In this document: in pieces, positions 7,869-18,103 of the stretch
Layout: the number at the start of each line of letters is the position of its first letter
Numbering within the stretch: the stretch's first letter is position 1
DNA from: Streptomyces sp. NRRL F-5135
GTDB lineage: Bacteria; Actinomycetota; Actinomycetes; Streptomycetales; Streptomycetaceae
DNA length: 64,000 bases
Direction: 5' to 3'
Assembly: GCF_000719775.1 (NCBI RefSeq)
Contig: NZ_JOHR01000002.1
Coordinates: 62,001-126,000 of the forward strand
Position numbers and translations under genes: made by a program
The notes under the pieces: model-generated
The model's input: the letters and a program-made list of their open reading frames with translations, nothing else
Database searches by the model: none
Told to the model about the DNA's origin: nothing

Positions 7869-9692
7869 TCAGCCGGACGACCGGCCCGGCGTCGGTGTCG
7901 GAGTTGGTTCCGGCGTCGGTGCCGGCTCTTCGGTCGGCACCCGCTCCACTGCCAGGGCGGGCTCTGCCCGCGCGGGCTCCCCGGCCGGGGCCCGCCGAGC
8001 CCGGGGCAGGGGTTGGTGACGGGACCCGGCCCGCGTCGGGGGCGCGTCGCCGTGCGGAGCCGCGTCGCGGTCCGGGTAGCGGCGGGGGGTCCAGACGATC
8101 TCATCGCCGTCCCCGCGCCGTACCGCCACCGTCTGCGACGAGCCCACCAGCAGGATCGTCCGCATGTCCACCGACGCCGGATCGAGGTCCGCGAGGCGCG
8201 TGATCCGTACGTCCTCCGTCGCGCCGCCCACGTCCCGGGCCACCACGACCGGGGTGTCCGGCGCGCGGTGTTCCAGCAGGAGGTCGCGGGCCTTGCCGAC
8301 CTGCCACGTACGGCTGCGGGAGCCGGGGTTGTACAGCGCGAGCACCAGGTCGGCCGACGCCGCCGCGCGCAGCCGGTCCGCGACGACGTCCCAGGGCTTG
8401 AGACGGTCGGAGAGCGAGAAGACCGCGTAGTCGTGGCCGAGCGGGGCGCCCGCGCGGGCCGCCGCCGCGTTGGCGGCCGTCACCCCCGGCAGGACCCGTA
8501 CGGGAACGTCCCGGTACGGGTCCGCCGACGCCACCTCCAGCACCGCCGTGGCCATAGCGAAGACCCCCGGGTCGCCGCCCGAGACCACGGCCACCCGCCG
8601 GCCGCGCCGCGCCAGATCCAGGGCGAACTCCGCGCGCTCGGACTCCACCTTGTTGTCGGAGCCGTGCCGCGTCTGGCCGGGGCGGGCCGGGACCCGGTCC
8701 AGATAGGTGGTGTAACCCACCAGGTCCTGCGCGCCGGCCAGCGCGCCGCGCGCCTCCGGCGTCAGCCACAGCGGTCCGGCCGGGCCGGTGCCCACGACCA
8801 CCACCTCGCCCATGACCGCCGCGTCCGTGGCCGCCTCGCCCACGGCCACCTCGTCCATGACTGCCTCGCCCATGGCCGCCTCGTCCGGGCCAGGAGGCGT
8901 GTCCGCGCCCGGCGTCGGGCCGGGGGCCGGGTCCGGTGCGGAGTACCACGCGCCCGCGCGGCTCGGCAGCACCGCCACGGAGAAGTACGGCACGGACCCG
9001 GCGTCGGTGTCCGCCAGCGCCCCGGTGCGCTCACCGCTCATCGTGGCCCGCTCGACGTACCGCGCCTCCGCCAGCCGTCCGGAGCGCTCGACCGCCCGCC
9101 GGACGGCCGGGAACGTCCGGCCCAGCTTCATCACCACCGCCGAGTCCGTGGCCGCCAGCCGGGCCGTCAGTTCCTCCTCGGACAGCGTGCCGGGCAGGAC
9201 CGTCAGCACCTCCTCGCCCTCCACGAGCGGCGCCCCGAGCCGGGCCGCCGCGGCGCTCACCGAGGTGACCCCGGGGATCACCTCGGTCGGGTAGCGGTCG
9301 GCCAGCCGCTTGTGCATGTGCATGTACGAGCCGTAGAAGAGCGGGTCGCCCTCGGCGAGCACGGCGACGGTACGGCCCGCGTCGAGGTGCGCGGCCAGCC
9401 GGGCGGCGGACTCGGCGTAGAAGTCCTCCATCGCGCCCTGGTAGCCGCCGGGGTGGTCGGTGGTCCCGGTCGTGACCGGGTAGACCAGGGGCTCCTCGAT
9501 GTGGTCGGGGCGCAGCAGCCCCGCGGCTATCGAGCGGGCTATGGACCGGCCGTGGCCCGCGCTGTGGTACGCGACGACATCGGCCTCGGCGATGACCCGC
9601 GTGGCCCGTACGGTCATCAGCGAGGGGTCGCCGGGGCCGAGCCCGACTCCGTACAGGCGGCCGGTGCCGGTGCTCGTGGTCTGCCCGCTCAT
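7869..9692 (-). CDS. cobIJ: Bifunctional precorrin-2 C20-methyltransferase / precorrin-3B C17-methyltransferase (CobI-CobJ fusion)
   Basis: 607 residues. The N-terminal half (about 1-245) is Cob[35 protein letters not shown] and [17 protein letters not shown] Pro/Gly/Ala-Met linker (about 250-290) precedes Cob[54 protein letters not shown] and [12 protein letters not shown]. Together they methylate C20 and then C17 with ring contraction. The C-terminal 70 residues are Pro/Ala/Glu-rich and not part of the enzyme fold. Its ATG overlaps the cobH stop (ATGA), so it is the last gene of cobG-cobH-cobIJ. Confidence 0.95.
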   Translation of the reverse strand: MSGQTTSTGTGRLYGVGLGPGDPSLMTVRATRVIAEADVVAYHSAGHGRSIARSIAAGLLRPDHIEEPLVYPVTTGTTDHPGGYQGAMEDFYAESAARLAAHLDAGRTVAVLAEGDPLFYGSYMHMHKRLADRYPTEVIPGVTSVSAAAARLGAPLVEGEEVLTVLPGTLSEEELTARLAATDSAVVMKLGRTFPAVRRAVERSGRLAEARYVERATMSGERTGALADTDAGSVPYFSVAVLPSRAGAWYSAPDPAPGPTPGADTPPGPDEAAMGEAVMDEVAVGEAATDAAVMGEVVVVGTGPAGPLWLTPEARGALAGAQDLVGYTTYLDRVPARPGQTRHGSDNKVESERAEFALDLARRGRRVAVVSGGDPGVFAMATAVLEVASADPYRDVPVRVLPGVTAANAAAARAGAPLGHDYAVFSLSDRLKPWDVVADRLRAAASADLVLALYNPGSRSRTWQVGKARDLLLEHRAPDTPVVVARDVGGATEDVRITRLADLDPASVDMRTILLVGSSQTVAVRRGDGDEIVWTPRRYPDRDAAPHGDAPPTRAGSRHQPLPRARRAPAGEPARAEPALAVERVPTEEPAPTPEPTPTPTPGRSSG

Positions 9693-10339
9693 TCTTCCTC
9701 GCTCGCGATCGCGTTGACGGCCGCGGCCGCGATGGCGCTGCCGCCCCGCCGGCCCCGTACGACCAGGTGGTCGAGGCCGGACGGGTGCCCGGCGAGCGCG
9801 TCCTTGGACTCGGCCGCGCCGATGAACCCGACCGGCACCCCGATCACCGCGGCCGGCCGCGGGGCGCCCGCCTCGATCATCTCCAGCAGCCGGAAGAGCG
9901 CGGTCGGCGCGTTGCCGACGGCCACCACCGAGCCCTCCAGCCGGTCCCGCCACAGCTCCAGCGCGGCGGCGCTGCGCGTCGTGCCCAGCTCGGCGGCCAG
10001 CGCGGGGACGGCCGGGTCGGACAGCGTGCAGACGACCTCGTTGGCCGCGGGCAGCCGCTTGCGGGTGACTCCGCTCGCGACCATCGCGACATCGCACAGG
10101 ACCGGCGCGCCCGCGCGCAGCGCCGCCCGGGCGCGGGCCACCACGCCGGGCGTGAAGGCGAGGTCGCGCACCAGGTCGACCATGCCGCAGGCGTGGATCA
10201 TCCGGACCGCGACCTGGGAGACGTCGGCGGGCAGCCCGGCGAGGTCCGCCTCGGCGCGGATCGTGGCGAAGGACTGGCGGTAGATCGCCGCGCCGTCCTT
10301 CTCGTAGTCGAACACTGTGGACACTGTGGTCTCGCTCAT
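9689..10339 (-). CDS. cobH: Precorrin-8X methylmutase CobH
   Basis: 216 residues with the full CobH/CbiC fold: [20 protein letters not shown] near the start, [12 protein letters not shown] containing the catalytic histidine, [15 protein letters not shown], and [16 protein letters not shown]. It moves a methyl from C11 to C12 to give hydrogenobyrinate. Both ends overlap neighbours by 4 nt (cobG stop and cobIJ start), so the three-gene operon is translationally coupled. Confidence 0.95.
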   Translation of the reverse strand: MSETTVSTVFDYEKDGAAIYRQSFATIRAEADLAGLPADVSQVAVRMIHACGMVDLVRDLAFTPGVVARARAALRAGAPVLCDVAMVASGVTRKRLPAANEVVCTLSDPAVPALAAELGTTRSAAALELWRDRLEGSVVAVGNAPTALFRLLEMIEAGAPRPAAVIGVPVGFIGAAESKDALAGHPSGLDHLVVRGRRGGSAIAAAAVNAIASEEE

Positions 10340-11838
10340 CTCGTCACTGTGGTTGTGCGTGCCGTCGCCACCGCCGCGGCGAGTTCCGGGCCCGCCGTCG
10401 TCGTCGTCAGGAGGCGTCCCCGTAGGGAGATTTCGTAGCTGTCGTCGGCCGTGGCCACCACGTCCACGTGTCCGCCGCCGGGACCGCCGGCCGGCCGGCC
10501 GCACCGGCGGGCGCAGCCCGACCAGTGGACGGGGCGGGCGCCCGGCACCGCGTCGGTGCCCGTGGTGTCCGGTACCGCGCCCGTGGCTGGGGTGTCCGGT
10601 ACCGCGCCCGTGGCCGCGGCACGTGTGGCCGCCTCGGCGTCGGACCGGACGTCCGTGAGCGCCTTCGCGCACCCGGGCCTGCCCGTACAGGCGCTGACGC
10701 CGTACGAGGGCGCGGCCGCCGTGGTGATCAGCCCCGCCGCCCGGAGCCGGTCCAGCGAGGCGTCGGCGCCGGCCGGGTCGAGGCCCGGCACGATCACACC
10801 GCGCCAGGGCGTCACCCGCAGTTCGCCGGATCCGCCGACGGTGGTGAGCAGTCGCCACTGCCCGGCCGTCAGGCGCCCCAGCGGCGCGTACACGGACAAG
10901 GCCGTGGTGCCGTCGCCGGCGGTGACCGGACCCGGCGGTGGAGGGCCCGCCTCCGGCAGGTCCGGTGGCGGAGAGGTCGGCCCCGCCGCGATGCCGGCCT
11001 CCACCAGCCCCGCCGCCACCGCCTCGCCCAGCCCGTGGCCGGACGGCAGCTCCCGTACCCGCCAGGCTCCCGGACCGGTCGCCGTCGCCACCGTGAGGAA
11101 TGTCTCGGCGGCGATCAGCGCGGCCTTCGGGGCATCGGCCGCCGCCACCTGGAACGCGGTGAAGAGCGGGCCGGAGGCCGTGCGTTCAGGGCGGTTCGTC
11201 CCGATACACAACACCGCCGTATCCGCGCCCTGGGCGCCCCGTGCGTCCTGCGTACCCCGTACACCCCGTGCGTCCTGCCTGCCCTGCGCGCGCTGTGCGA
11301 GCAACATCACATCCGCGCCCAGGCCGGCCATGTCGCCCCGGCCGTCGTCCAGCGCGAACAGGAACCGGCCCGACAGCGCCGTCGCCGCCGCGCTCGCGCA
11401 CAGCAGCTCGTCCAGTCGCCGCGCCCACACCTGGACGTCCGCGCCCGGCCGTTGCACTGTGCCGTCCAGTCCGGCCAGGGGGGAGGCGACGATGTTCCGT
11501 ACCCGCTCGTGCGCTTCCGAGGGCAGCAGACCCGCTCCGTGCAGGAGGTCCGCCAGCTCCGCGCCGCAGCTCTCGCCGAGCCCGCGCAGCTGGATGTTGC
11601 CGCGTGAGGTGATGTCCAGATGACCGTCGCCCAGCCGCTCGGCGACCGTGGCCAGCAGCAGTGCCTGACGGTACGTCAGAATCCCTGCGGGCAGGCGGAG
11701 CCGGGCCAGCCGGCCGTCGTCGGCGGGGTGCAGCCGCAGGGCACCGGGGCAGGCGTCGGCCCGGTCCCGTACGGGTGCCCCGTCCCCGTTCACGGGGGTC
11801 GGAGAGGTGGTGGGCGGCATGGCGGCGAGCATACCCAC
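10336..11838 (-). CDS. cobG: Precorrin-3B synthase CobG
   Basis: About 500 residues of the nitrite/sulfite-reductase-like family. It has [20 protein letters not shown], the siroheme-reductase-like [12 protein letters not shown], and cysteines near residue 383 (CTGRPGC) and residue 441 (CARRC) placed to hold a 4Fe-4S cluster. CobG uses oxygen to make precorrin-3B, so this organism carries the aerobic ring-contraction route. A low-complexity insert with two ATGAVPDT repeats lies between the cysteine pairs. The GTG at 11838 and ATGs at 11832 and 11820 are all possible starts. It heads the cobG-cobH-cobIJ operon and diverges from the riboswitch/cobN unit. Confidence 0.92.
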   Translation of the reverse strand: MGMLAAMPPTTSPTPVNGDGAPVRDRADACPGALRLHPADDGRLARLRLPAGILTYRQALLLATVAERLGDGHLDITSRGNIQLRGLGESCGAELADLLHGAGLLPSEAHERVRNIVASPLAGLDGTVQRPGADVQVWARRLDELLCASAAATALSGRFLFALDDGRGDMAGLGADVMLLAQRAQGRQDARGVRGTQDARGAQGADTAVLCIGTNRPERTASGPLFTAFQVAAADAPKAALIAAETFLTVATATGPGAWRVRELPSGHGLGEAVAAGLVEAGIAAGPTSPPPDLPEAGPPPPGPVTAGDGTTALSVYAPLGRLTAGQWRLLTTVGGSGELRVTPWRGVIVPGLDPAGADASLDRLRAAGLITTAAAPSYGVSACTGRPGCAKALTDVRSDAEAATRAAATGAVPDTPATGAVPDTTGTDAVPGARPVHWSGCARRCGRPAGGPGGGHVDVVATADDSYEISLRGRLLTTTTAGPELAAAVATARTTTVTR

Positions 11839-11914
11839 GTACGGCGCCGCCGCCCCCGGGCCGACCCCGCACCCGGGCCCCGCCCGGCACAGGCACCCTC
11901 CCCACCGTGATCCG

Positions 11915-12185
11915 CACCGCCTACTATGCAGTCGGCGGGTCCGCAGCCGGGCCCGTCACCGCCAGCGACGGCGTCAGGGGAGGAAGCCCGGTGTGAATCC
12001 GGCGCGGTCCCGCCACTGTGAGCCCGGCGCACGCACGACAGCACGACAGTCCGGCCGTACAACGGCACATCGCACAACGGCGCGACACCACGCCACCACG
12101 TGGGGGCCGCACCGCGCGGTGGCCGCCGTACGACGGACGACCACACGGCCGTGCGGGCCCCGGGTGAGCCAGGAACTCCCGCCGT
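11915..12185 (+). promoter_or_regulatory. Cobalamin riboswitch upstream of cobN
   Basis: The B12-box core is visible at about 11975-12018: GGAAGCCCGGTGTGAATCC, then GGCGCGGTCCCGCCACTGT. Upstream pairing segments (TCAGGGG) and a downstream GC-rich arm ending near GAGCCAGGAACTC suggest the listed limits, which are approximate. It lies 5' of cobN with about 50 nt to the start codon. AdoCbl binding should repress cobaltochelatase expression. Confidence 0.9.
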
Positions 12186-12231
12186 CCTCCTACCGCCCGG
12201 GGCGCGGACCCCGAGGAAGGCCAGCCGCCGC

Positions 12232-15200
12232 ATGATCCTGCTCCTGTCGACCTCCGACACCGATCTGCTCAGCGCACGCGCGGCGGGCGGTCCGGTCCCG
12301 TACCGCTACGCCAACCCCGCCCGGCTCCCGCTCGACGACCTGCCCGGACTGCTGGACGGCGCCGACCTCGTCGTCGTACGGCTCCTCGGCGGGCTGCGCG
12401 CCTGGCAGGAGGGGATCGACCAACTCCTCTCCGGGGACCGGCCGGTCGTCGTCCTCACCGGGGAACAGGCCCCGGACGCCCAGCTGATGGAGGCGTCCAC
12501 CGTCCCCATCGGCATCGCCGCCGAGGCCCACGCCTACCTCGCGCACGGCGGCCCGGCGAACCTGGAGCAGCTCGCGCGCTTCCTCTCCGACACCGTCCTG
12601 CTCACCGGGCACGGCTTCGAGCCGCCCGCGCCCGCGCCGACCTGGGGCCGGGTCCACCGGCCTGCCAAGGCCACGCGCCTCGGCGCCGTGCGGCCGATCG
12701 TCGCGGTGCTCTACTACCGCGCGCACCACCTCAGCGGCAACACCGCCTTCGTCGACACCCTGTGCGAGGCGCTGGAGGAGGCCGACGCCCGGCCCCTGCC
12801 GATCTACGTCTCCTCGCTGCGCGCCCCCGAGCCCGAACTGCTCGCCGCGCTGCGCGAGGCGGACGCCATCGTCACCACCGTCCTCGCCGCCGGCGGCACC
12901 AAGCCCGCCGAGGCGTCCGCCGGCGGTGACGAGGAGGCGTGGGACGCGGGCGCGCTGGCCGCGCTGGACGTGCCGATCCTCCAGGCCCTCTGCCTCACCG
13001 GCAGCCGCGCCGCCTGGGAGGAGAACGACGAGGGCCTGTCCCCGCTGGACGCGGCCTCGCAGGTCGCGGTGCCGGAGTTCGACGGCCGCCTGATCACCGT
13101 CCCGTTCTCCTTCAAGGAGCTGGACCCGGAGGGCCTGCCGGTCTACGTCGCCGACCCGGAACGGGCCGCGCGCGTGGCTGGGATCGCCGTACGCCACGCC
13201 CGCCTGCGCCACCTCATGAACCGGGACAAGCGCATCGCCCTGGTGCTCTCCGCGTACCCCACCAAGCACTCCCGCATCGGCAACGCGGTCGGCCTGGACA
13301 CCCCCGCCAGCGCGATCGCCCTGCTGCGCGAGTTGCGCGAGATGGGCTACGACTTCGGCGACGGCCACGGGGACGAGTCCGACGAAGACCACGGCGACGG
13401 CCTCGCGGGCGACTCCGACAGGGACCCCGGCGGCGACTTCCGTGGCGAGGAGGTCCCCGGCCTGGAGTCCGGCGACGGCGACGAGCTGATCTACGCGCTC
13501 ATCGAGGCCGGCGGCCACGACCAGGCGTGGCTGACGGAGGAGCAGCTCGCCCGCAACCCGGTCCGCATCCCCGCCGCCGACTACCGGCGCTGGTACGGGA
13601 AACTGCCCGCCGAACTGCGCGCCTCCGTCGAGGAACACTGGGGCCCGCCGCCGGGCGAGATGTTCGTGGACCGCACGCACAACCCGGACGGCGACATCGT
13701 GCTCGCCGCCCTCCGGCGCGGCAACCTGCTGATCCTCATCCAGCCGCCGCGCGGCTTCGGCGAGAACCCGATCGCGATCTACCACGACCCGGACCTGCCG
13801 CCCTCGCACCACTACCTCGCCGCGTACCGCTGGATCCAGGCGGACCGCGAGGACGGCGGCTTCGGCGCCGACGCCATGATCCACCTGGGCAAGCACGGCA
13901 ACCTGGAGTGGCTGCCCGGCAAGAACGCGGGGCTCTCCGCCGCCTGCGCGCCCGACGCGGCGCTCGGCGACCTGCCGCTGATCTACCCGTTCCTCGTCAA
14001 CGACCCGGGCGAGGGCACACAGGCCAAGCGGCGCGTACACGCCACGCTGGTGGACCACCTCGTACCGCCCATGGCGCGCGCCGAGTCCTACGGCGACATC
14101 GCGCGGCTGGAACAGCTCCTGGACGAGTACGCGGCGATCTCCGCCATGGACCCGGCCAAGCTGCCCGCCATCCGGGCGCAGATCTGGACGCTGATCCAGG
14201 CGGCCAGGCTCGATCACGACCTGGGCCTGGAGGACCGGCCGGACGACGCCGGGTTCGACGACTTCCTCCTGCACGTCGACGGCTGGCTGTGCGAGGTCAA
14301 GGACGCGCAGATCCGGGACGGGCTGCACGTCCTGGGCGGCGCGCCGACCGGCCCGGAGCGGGTCAACCTGGTGCTGGCGATCCTGCGGGCCCGGCAGATC
14401 TGGGGCGGCACGACGGCCCTGCCGGGGCTGCGCGAGGCGCTGGGCCTGGACGAGTCGGCCGCGAGCCGCACCGCCGCCGACGAGACGGAGGCGCGCGCCC
14501 GGGACCTGGTCCAGGCGATGGAGGACGCCGGCTGGGACCCGGCGGCCGTGGAGCGGGTGGCCGACGGCCACCCGAAGCCGGTCGCGGACATCCTGGCCTT
14601 CGCCGCGACCGAGGTCGTCCCCCGGCTGGCCTCCACCACCGACGAGATCGAGCACGTGATCTCCGCGCTGGACGGGGGCTTCGTGCCGGCGGGCCCGTCC
14701 GGGTCCCCGCTGCGCGGCCTGGTCAACGTCCTGCCGACCGGCCGCAACTTCTACTCCGTCGACCCCAAGGCCGTACCCAGCCGGCTGGCCTGGGAGACCG
14801 GTCAGGCCCTCGCCGACTCCCTCCTCACCCGCTACCGCGACGACAACGGCGACTGGCCCACCTCCGTCGGACTCTCCCTGTGGGGCACGAGCGCGATGCG
14901 CACCTCGGGCGACGACATCGCGGAGGCGCTGGCGCTGCTCGGCATCCGCCCCGTCTGGGACGACGCCTCGCGCCGGGTGACGGGACTCGAACCCGTACCC
15001 CTCGCCGAACTGGGCCGCCCCCGCATCGATGTGACCCTGCGCATCAGCGGCTTCTTCCGGGACGCGTTCCCGCACGCGATCGGCCTGCTGGACGACGCCG
15101 TACGGCTCGCCGCCTCGCTGGACGAACCGGCCGACGCCAACCACGTACGCGCCCACGCGCAGGCCGACCTCGCCGAGCACGGTGACGAACGCCGCGCCAC

Positions 15201-15939
15201 GACCCGTATCTTCGGCTCCCGCCCCGGCACGTACGGAGCCGGCCTCCTCCAGCTCATCGACAGCCGCGACTGGCGCACGGACGCGGACCTCGCCGAGGTG
15301 TACACGGTCTGGGGCGGCTACGCGTACGGGCGCGAGCTGGACGGGCGCCCGGCCCGGGAGGAGATGGAGACCGCGTACCGGCGCATCGCGGTGGCCGCCA
15401 AGAACACGGACACGCGCGAGCACGACATCGCGGACTCGGACGACTACTTCCAGTACCACGGCGGCATGGTCGCCACCGTGCGCGCCCTCAAGGGCACGGC
15501 CCCCGAGGCGTACATCGGCGACTCCACCCGCCCGGAGACCGTCCGCACCCGCACGCTCGTGGAGGAGACCTCGCGTGTCTTCCGCGCCCGCGTGGTCAAC
15601 CCGCGCTGGATCGAGGCGATGCGCCGCCACGGCTACAAGGGCGCCTTCGAACTGGCCGCGACCGTCGACTACCTCTTCGGGTACGACGCGACGACGGGCG
15701 TGGTCGCCGACTGGATGTACGACAAGCTGACCGAGACCTACGTCCTGGACCCGGAGAACCGCGCCTTCCTCCAGGAGGCCAACCCCTGGGCCCTGCACGG
15801 CATCGCGGAACGCCTCCTGGAGGCGGAGTCGCGCGGCATGTGGGAGAAGCCGGACCCGCAGGTGCTGGCCGCGCTGCGGGAGGCGTACCTGGAGACGGAG
15901 GGCGAGCTGGAGGGAGAGGACCCGGAAGGCGACGCCTGA
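12232..15939 (+). CDS. cobN: Cobaltochelatase subunit CobN
   Basis: 1235 residues, the large subunit of the ATP-dependent aerobic cobaltochelatase that inserts Co2+ into hydrogenobyrinate a,c-diamide. Typical blocks are seen: MILLLSTSDTDLLSAR at the start, VAVLYYRAHHLSGNTAFVD, LVLSAYPTKHSRIGNAVGLD, IHLGKHGNLEWLPGK, RNFYSVDPKAVPSRLAWETG and WGGYAYGREL. An Asp/Glu/Gly-rich insert occupies residues about 380-417, just before the conserved DELIYALIEAGGHD. A GAGGAAGG ribosome-binding site supports the ATG at 12232. The gene is governed by the preceding riboswitch. The small ATPase subunits usually paired with CobN are not in this window. Confidence 0.96.
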   Translation: MILLLSTSDTDLLSARAAGGPVPYRYANPARLPLDDLPGLLDGADLVVVRLLGGLRAWQEGIDQLLSGDRPVVVLTGEQAPDAQLMEASTVPIGIAAEAHAYLAHGGPANLEQLARFLSDTVLLTGHGFEPPAPAPTWGRVHRPAKATRLGAVRPIVAVLYYRAHHLSGNTAFVDTLCEALEEADARPLPIYVSSLRAPEPELLAALREADAIVTTVLAAGGTKPAEASAGGDEEAWDAGALAALDVPILQALCLTGSRAAWEENDEGLSPLDAASQVAVPEFDGRLITVPFSFKELDPEGLPVYVADPERAARVAGIAVRHARLRHLMNRDKRIALVLSAYPTKHSRIGNAVGLDTPASAIALLRELREMGYDFGDGHGDESDEDHGDGLAGDSDRDPGGDFRGEEVPGLESGDGDELIYALIEAGGHDQAWLTEEQLARNPVRIPAADYRRWYGKLPAELRASVEEHWGPPPGEMFVDRTHNPDGDIVLAALRRGNLLILIQPPRGFGENPIAIYHDPDLPPSHHYLAAYRWIQADREDGGFGADAMIHLGKHGNLEWLPGKNAGLSAACAPDAALGDLPLIYPFLVNDPGEGTQAKRRVHATLVDHLVPPMARAESYGDIARLEQLLDEYAAISAMDPAKLPAIRAQIWTLIQAARLDHDLGLEDRPDDAGFDDFLLHVDGWLCEVKDAQIRDGLHVLGGAPTGPERVNLVLAILRARQIWGGTTALPGLREALGLDESAASRTAADETEARARDLVQAMEDAGWDPAAVERVADGHPKPVADILAFAATEVVPRLASTTDEIEHVISALDGGFVPAGPSGSPLRGLVNVLPTGRNFYSVDPKAVPSRLAWETGQALADSLLTRYRDDNGDWPTSVGLSLWGTSAMRTSGDDIAEALALLGIRPVWDDASRRVTGLEPVPLAELGRPRIDVTLRISGFFRDAFPHAIGLLDDAVRLAASLDEPADANHVRAHAQADLAEHGDERRATTRIFGSRPGTYGAGLLQLIDSRDWRTDADLAEVYTVWGGYAYGRELDGRPAREEMETAYRRIAVAAKNTDTREHDIADSDDYFQYHGGMVATVRALKGTAPEAYIGDSTRPETVRTRTLVEETSRVFRARVVNPRWIEAMRRHGYKGAFELAATVDYLFGYDATTGVVADWMYDKLTETYVLDPENRAFLQEANPWALHGIAERLLEAESRGMWEKPDPQVLAALREAYLETEGELEGEDPEGDA

Positions 15940-15968
15940 CGCCGAGTCGGGTTCTCCGGCGGCGAGTA

Positions 15969-16029
15969 CCGGCCCGAACCGGGCCGGCCGTCTGCGTGAG
16001 TGGCCGGGCCGTGCGCCGCACGGCCCGGC
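15969..16029. terminator. Double hairpin, bidirectional terminator between cobN and the AbiE-like pair
   Basis: Hairpin 1 is CCGGCCC/GGGCCGG at 15969-15987. Hairpin 2 has 12-bp perfect arms, GCCGGGCCGTGC/GCACGGCCCGGC, at 16003-16029 with a 3-nt loop, ending one base before the stop codon of the minus-strand gene. It serves convergent genes. Confidence 0.75.
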
Positions 16030-16971
16030 TCATCGCAGGCGCGAGACGTACGCGGGCGCCAGGGCCCGGACGCGGTCCTCCGGCATGTCGCCCCTGAGCG
16101 CCTGCACCGCCATGTCGACGCCGACGGTGCGACGTGCCCCGAAAAGCCGGTGCAGCAGCTCCGCGCCCTGGGAGGTGATGGCACCCACCCTGGGATCTTT
16201 TCGGAGGAGAGCGAACGACTCGGCGACCTCGCGTGCCGGCACGGACCGCATGATGCGCAGGACGTCACCCGCGTCCTTGTCCGTCAGGCGGTCAGGGCGC
16301 TTCTCCGCTTGTTCGACACGATCATTGATCTTGAAAGCCTTCGCGACCAGGAGGGCCGCGGGGCCCGCGACATTGACCATGACGGAACGGTGGTCCCCGG
16401 CCTCGAGGCTGGGAACGCGCATGGGCGACCTGTCCACGGCGGCGACCTCGAGGCCGGGCACCCATCGTGCCGACATGACGTCGTGCGGCGGGACCTTGGC
16501 GCTCCGGCGGCCGATCGCCGGCGCCAAGGTCTTCCCCATCAGAAGGTCGAACTCGATGGGGACGGTTTTGTCGCCGATGCGGGCCGCACGCGCCCAGAGC
16601 CCCGGCTCGTGTCGGCGTAAGAGCTCGAAACCCGCTCCCTGGAGCGCCTCGTCCAATCGCGGCCGGTCGCCCAGAAGCTCGGGGTCGATGCTGATGTCCC
16701 CGTCGGAGGTGAAGGTCGCGCCGTGCAGGGTGGTGTCCGGAGTACGCAGGTGGACGGCTTGGGCTCCGACAACAGTGAGCGCGTCGAGCTGATCACTGAG
16801 TGCGACGAGGCCGTCGAGGAGTACCCGCCGCGCGGCGATCGTGAGTTCGCGGGCATCGATGCCGTCGGGGACTTTGGCCACCGGTCTCCTCGCCCTGTGT
16901 TCAGCTGCTGAGGGAATGATCTTAAGGTTCCGGCGCCTTCGGGGCTCACGGATTACGGGAAAGCTCGCCAC
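16030..16971 (-). CDS. AbiEii-like nucleotidyltransferase protein (candidate toxin)
   Basis: 313 residues. Residues about 64-100 resemble the nucleotidyltransferase core: a VVGAQAVHL helix turn, then SDGDISID, whose spaced Asp residues would bind metal. A basic helical C-terminal half (VAKAFKINDRVEQAEKRPDRLTDKDAGDVLRIM) matches the layout of AbiEii/AbiGii-type proteins, where Lys/Asp-rich helices follow the core. It is the downstream partner of the winged-helix gene and overlaps its end by 19 nt. Such pairs are usually annotated as type IV toxin-antitoxin modules; toxicity here is inference. The start is uncertain; a GTG near 16881 (VAKVPDGID) would also give a complete core. Confidence 0.6.
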   Translation of the reverse strand: MASFPVIREPRRRRNLKIIPSAAEHRARRPVAKVPDGIDARELTIAARRVLLDGLVALSDQLDALTVVGAQAVHLRTPDTTLHGATFTSDGDISIDPELLGDRPRLDEALQGAGFELLRRHEPGLWARAARIGDKTVPIEFDLLMGKTLAPAIGRRSAKVPPHDVMSARWVPGLEVAAVDRSPMRVPSLEAGDHRSVMVNVAGPAALLVAKAFKINDRVEQAEKRPDRLTDKDAGDVLRIMRSVPAREVAESFALLRKDPRVGAITSQGAELLHRLFGARRTVGVDMAVQALRGDMPEDRVRALAPAYVSRLR

Positions 16972-18065
16972 TCGCTCTCGTGTTCTGACATGTAGCCCAT
17001 GACAGCCTCGCCCTCCGCCGGCATGCGCCCCGGACCGGACAGACAGTCCAGTACCAGTTGGCTCAGAGCGACGTGCCCGAGGCCGTCGACCGCTCTGGTG
17101 CGTTCGAAGACGACGTCATCGCCGGCACGGAGCAGCAGAACGTCGGCGCCCTCCTCGACGGGCAGGAGTCCCAGATCGTCCCCGATTTCCTCCGCCGCAC
17201 CGGGGGCGGCCGGCACGTAGACCATCACTTGTCCTCCTCCCGTGAGAGGTGCCACGGCGCGCGCGGCGTAGGAGCCGGTGATCGGCAGAGGGCCGTACGC
17301 GCGGTACGAGCGGAGTCGCCGGAGTAGTTCGTCGATGCCGTTGGGGGCGAGCACGCTCACGAAGGGGTTGTGCTTCAGCAGGGTGACCTGTTCGGCGCGG
17401 ACGCGCAGAAGTCCCTGCCAGTCGACGTCCGTGATGACGCGGTCCGCACGCCGGATGAGGAGTTGGTCCTCGAGGGCGTCGAGGAGGCGGGACACGTAGG
17501 GCAGGCTGAGAGAAGCGGCGATGGCGAGATCTTTGGCGCGGTGGGGCGGTGCGACATCGACCAGGAGCCGTACCAGACGTCCGGCCTTCGCGCCCGCCAG
17601 TGTGGGCTTGCCGCGTGAGGGCGCGCCTGCGCGCGAGGCCGGCTTCGTCCCCTGTGTGCGGATGACGACGGTGGGGCGCCGCATGCGGAGAGAGACATTG
17701 CCCGCCAGGTCCAGGTACCCGATGTCGTGCTCGCGGAGGACTTGCCGAGCGGCGGGCGGAATGAACGGCGCCATGACCAATACCGAGGTGTAAGCGTTCA
17801 CCCGTTGGAGGAAGAGCTGTTTGGGAAGTGTGAGATCACGCACCCCCTTGGGGGAGACGGTGGTCTTCAGGTCGACCAGCAGCCGTCCGTAAGCGGCCTC
17901 GCCCTTGGCCTGGACACGCACCATGGTGTCGTGCTCCTGGTCGAACAGATCCGACTCACGGTGAAACGGGTCGATCGTGACATCCCAGTCCGGGCCGAGA
18001 AGATCACGTAGATGTTGCAAGCCGGTTCGGAGGATCGCTTCCAGGGTCGGATCGTCGGTGCTCAT
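16953..18065 (-). CDS. AbiEi-like winged-helix protein with REase-like N-terminal domain (candidate antitoxin)
   Basis: 370 residues. Residues about 48-125 have an alpha/beta pattern with a (D/E)xK motif (LLVDLK, D65-K67), then VLVMAPFIPPAARQVLREHDIGYLDLAGN, the strand-helix-strand signature of wHTH proteins grouped with AbiEi antitoxins. Residues about 155-215 form a winged helix (AKDLAIAASLSLPYVSRLLDALE). The C-terminal third is a separate alpha/beta unit. Gene order (regulator first, nucleotidyltransferase second, overlapping) fits an autoregulated type IV toxin-antitoxin operon. The N-terminal nuclease-like fold is inferred from one short motif. Confidence 0.6.
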   Translation of the reverse strand: MSTDDPTLEAILRTGLQHLRDLLGPDWDVTIDPFHRESDLFDQEHDTMVRVQAKGEAAYGRLLVDLKTTVSPKGVRDLTLPKQLFLQRVNAYTSVLVMAPFIPPAARQVLREHDIGYLDLAGNVSLRMRRPTVVIRTQGTKPASRAGAPSRGKPTLAGAKAGRLVRLLVDVAPPHRAKDLAIAASLSLPYVSRLLDALEDQLLIRRADRVITDVDWQGLLRVRAEQVTLLKHNPFVSVLAPNGIDELLRRLRSYRAYGPLPITGSYAARAVAPLTGGGQVMVYVPAAPGAAEEIGDDLGLLPVEEGADVLLLRAGDDVVFERTRAVDGLGHVALSQLVLDCLSGPGRMPAEGEAVMGYMSEHESEWRAFP

Positions 18066-18103
18066 GGCCGCCTGCGGTCGAAGTTCACTTGCTCGTCCAG
18101 CTT

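Noticed and set aside
12190..15798. Very long minus-strand open frame opposite cobN
   Set aside because: Antisense shadow of cobN; the translation is Val/Gln/Arg-rich without domains, while the plus strand has every CobN motif.
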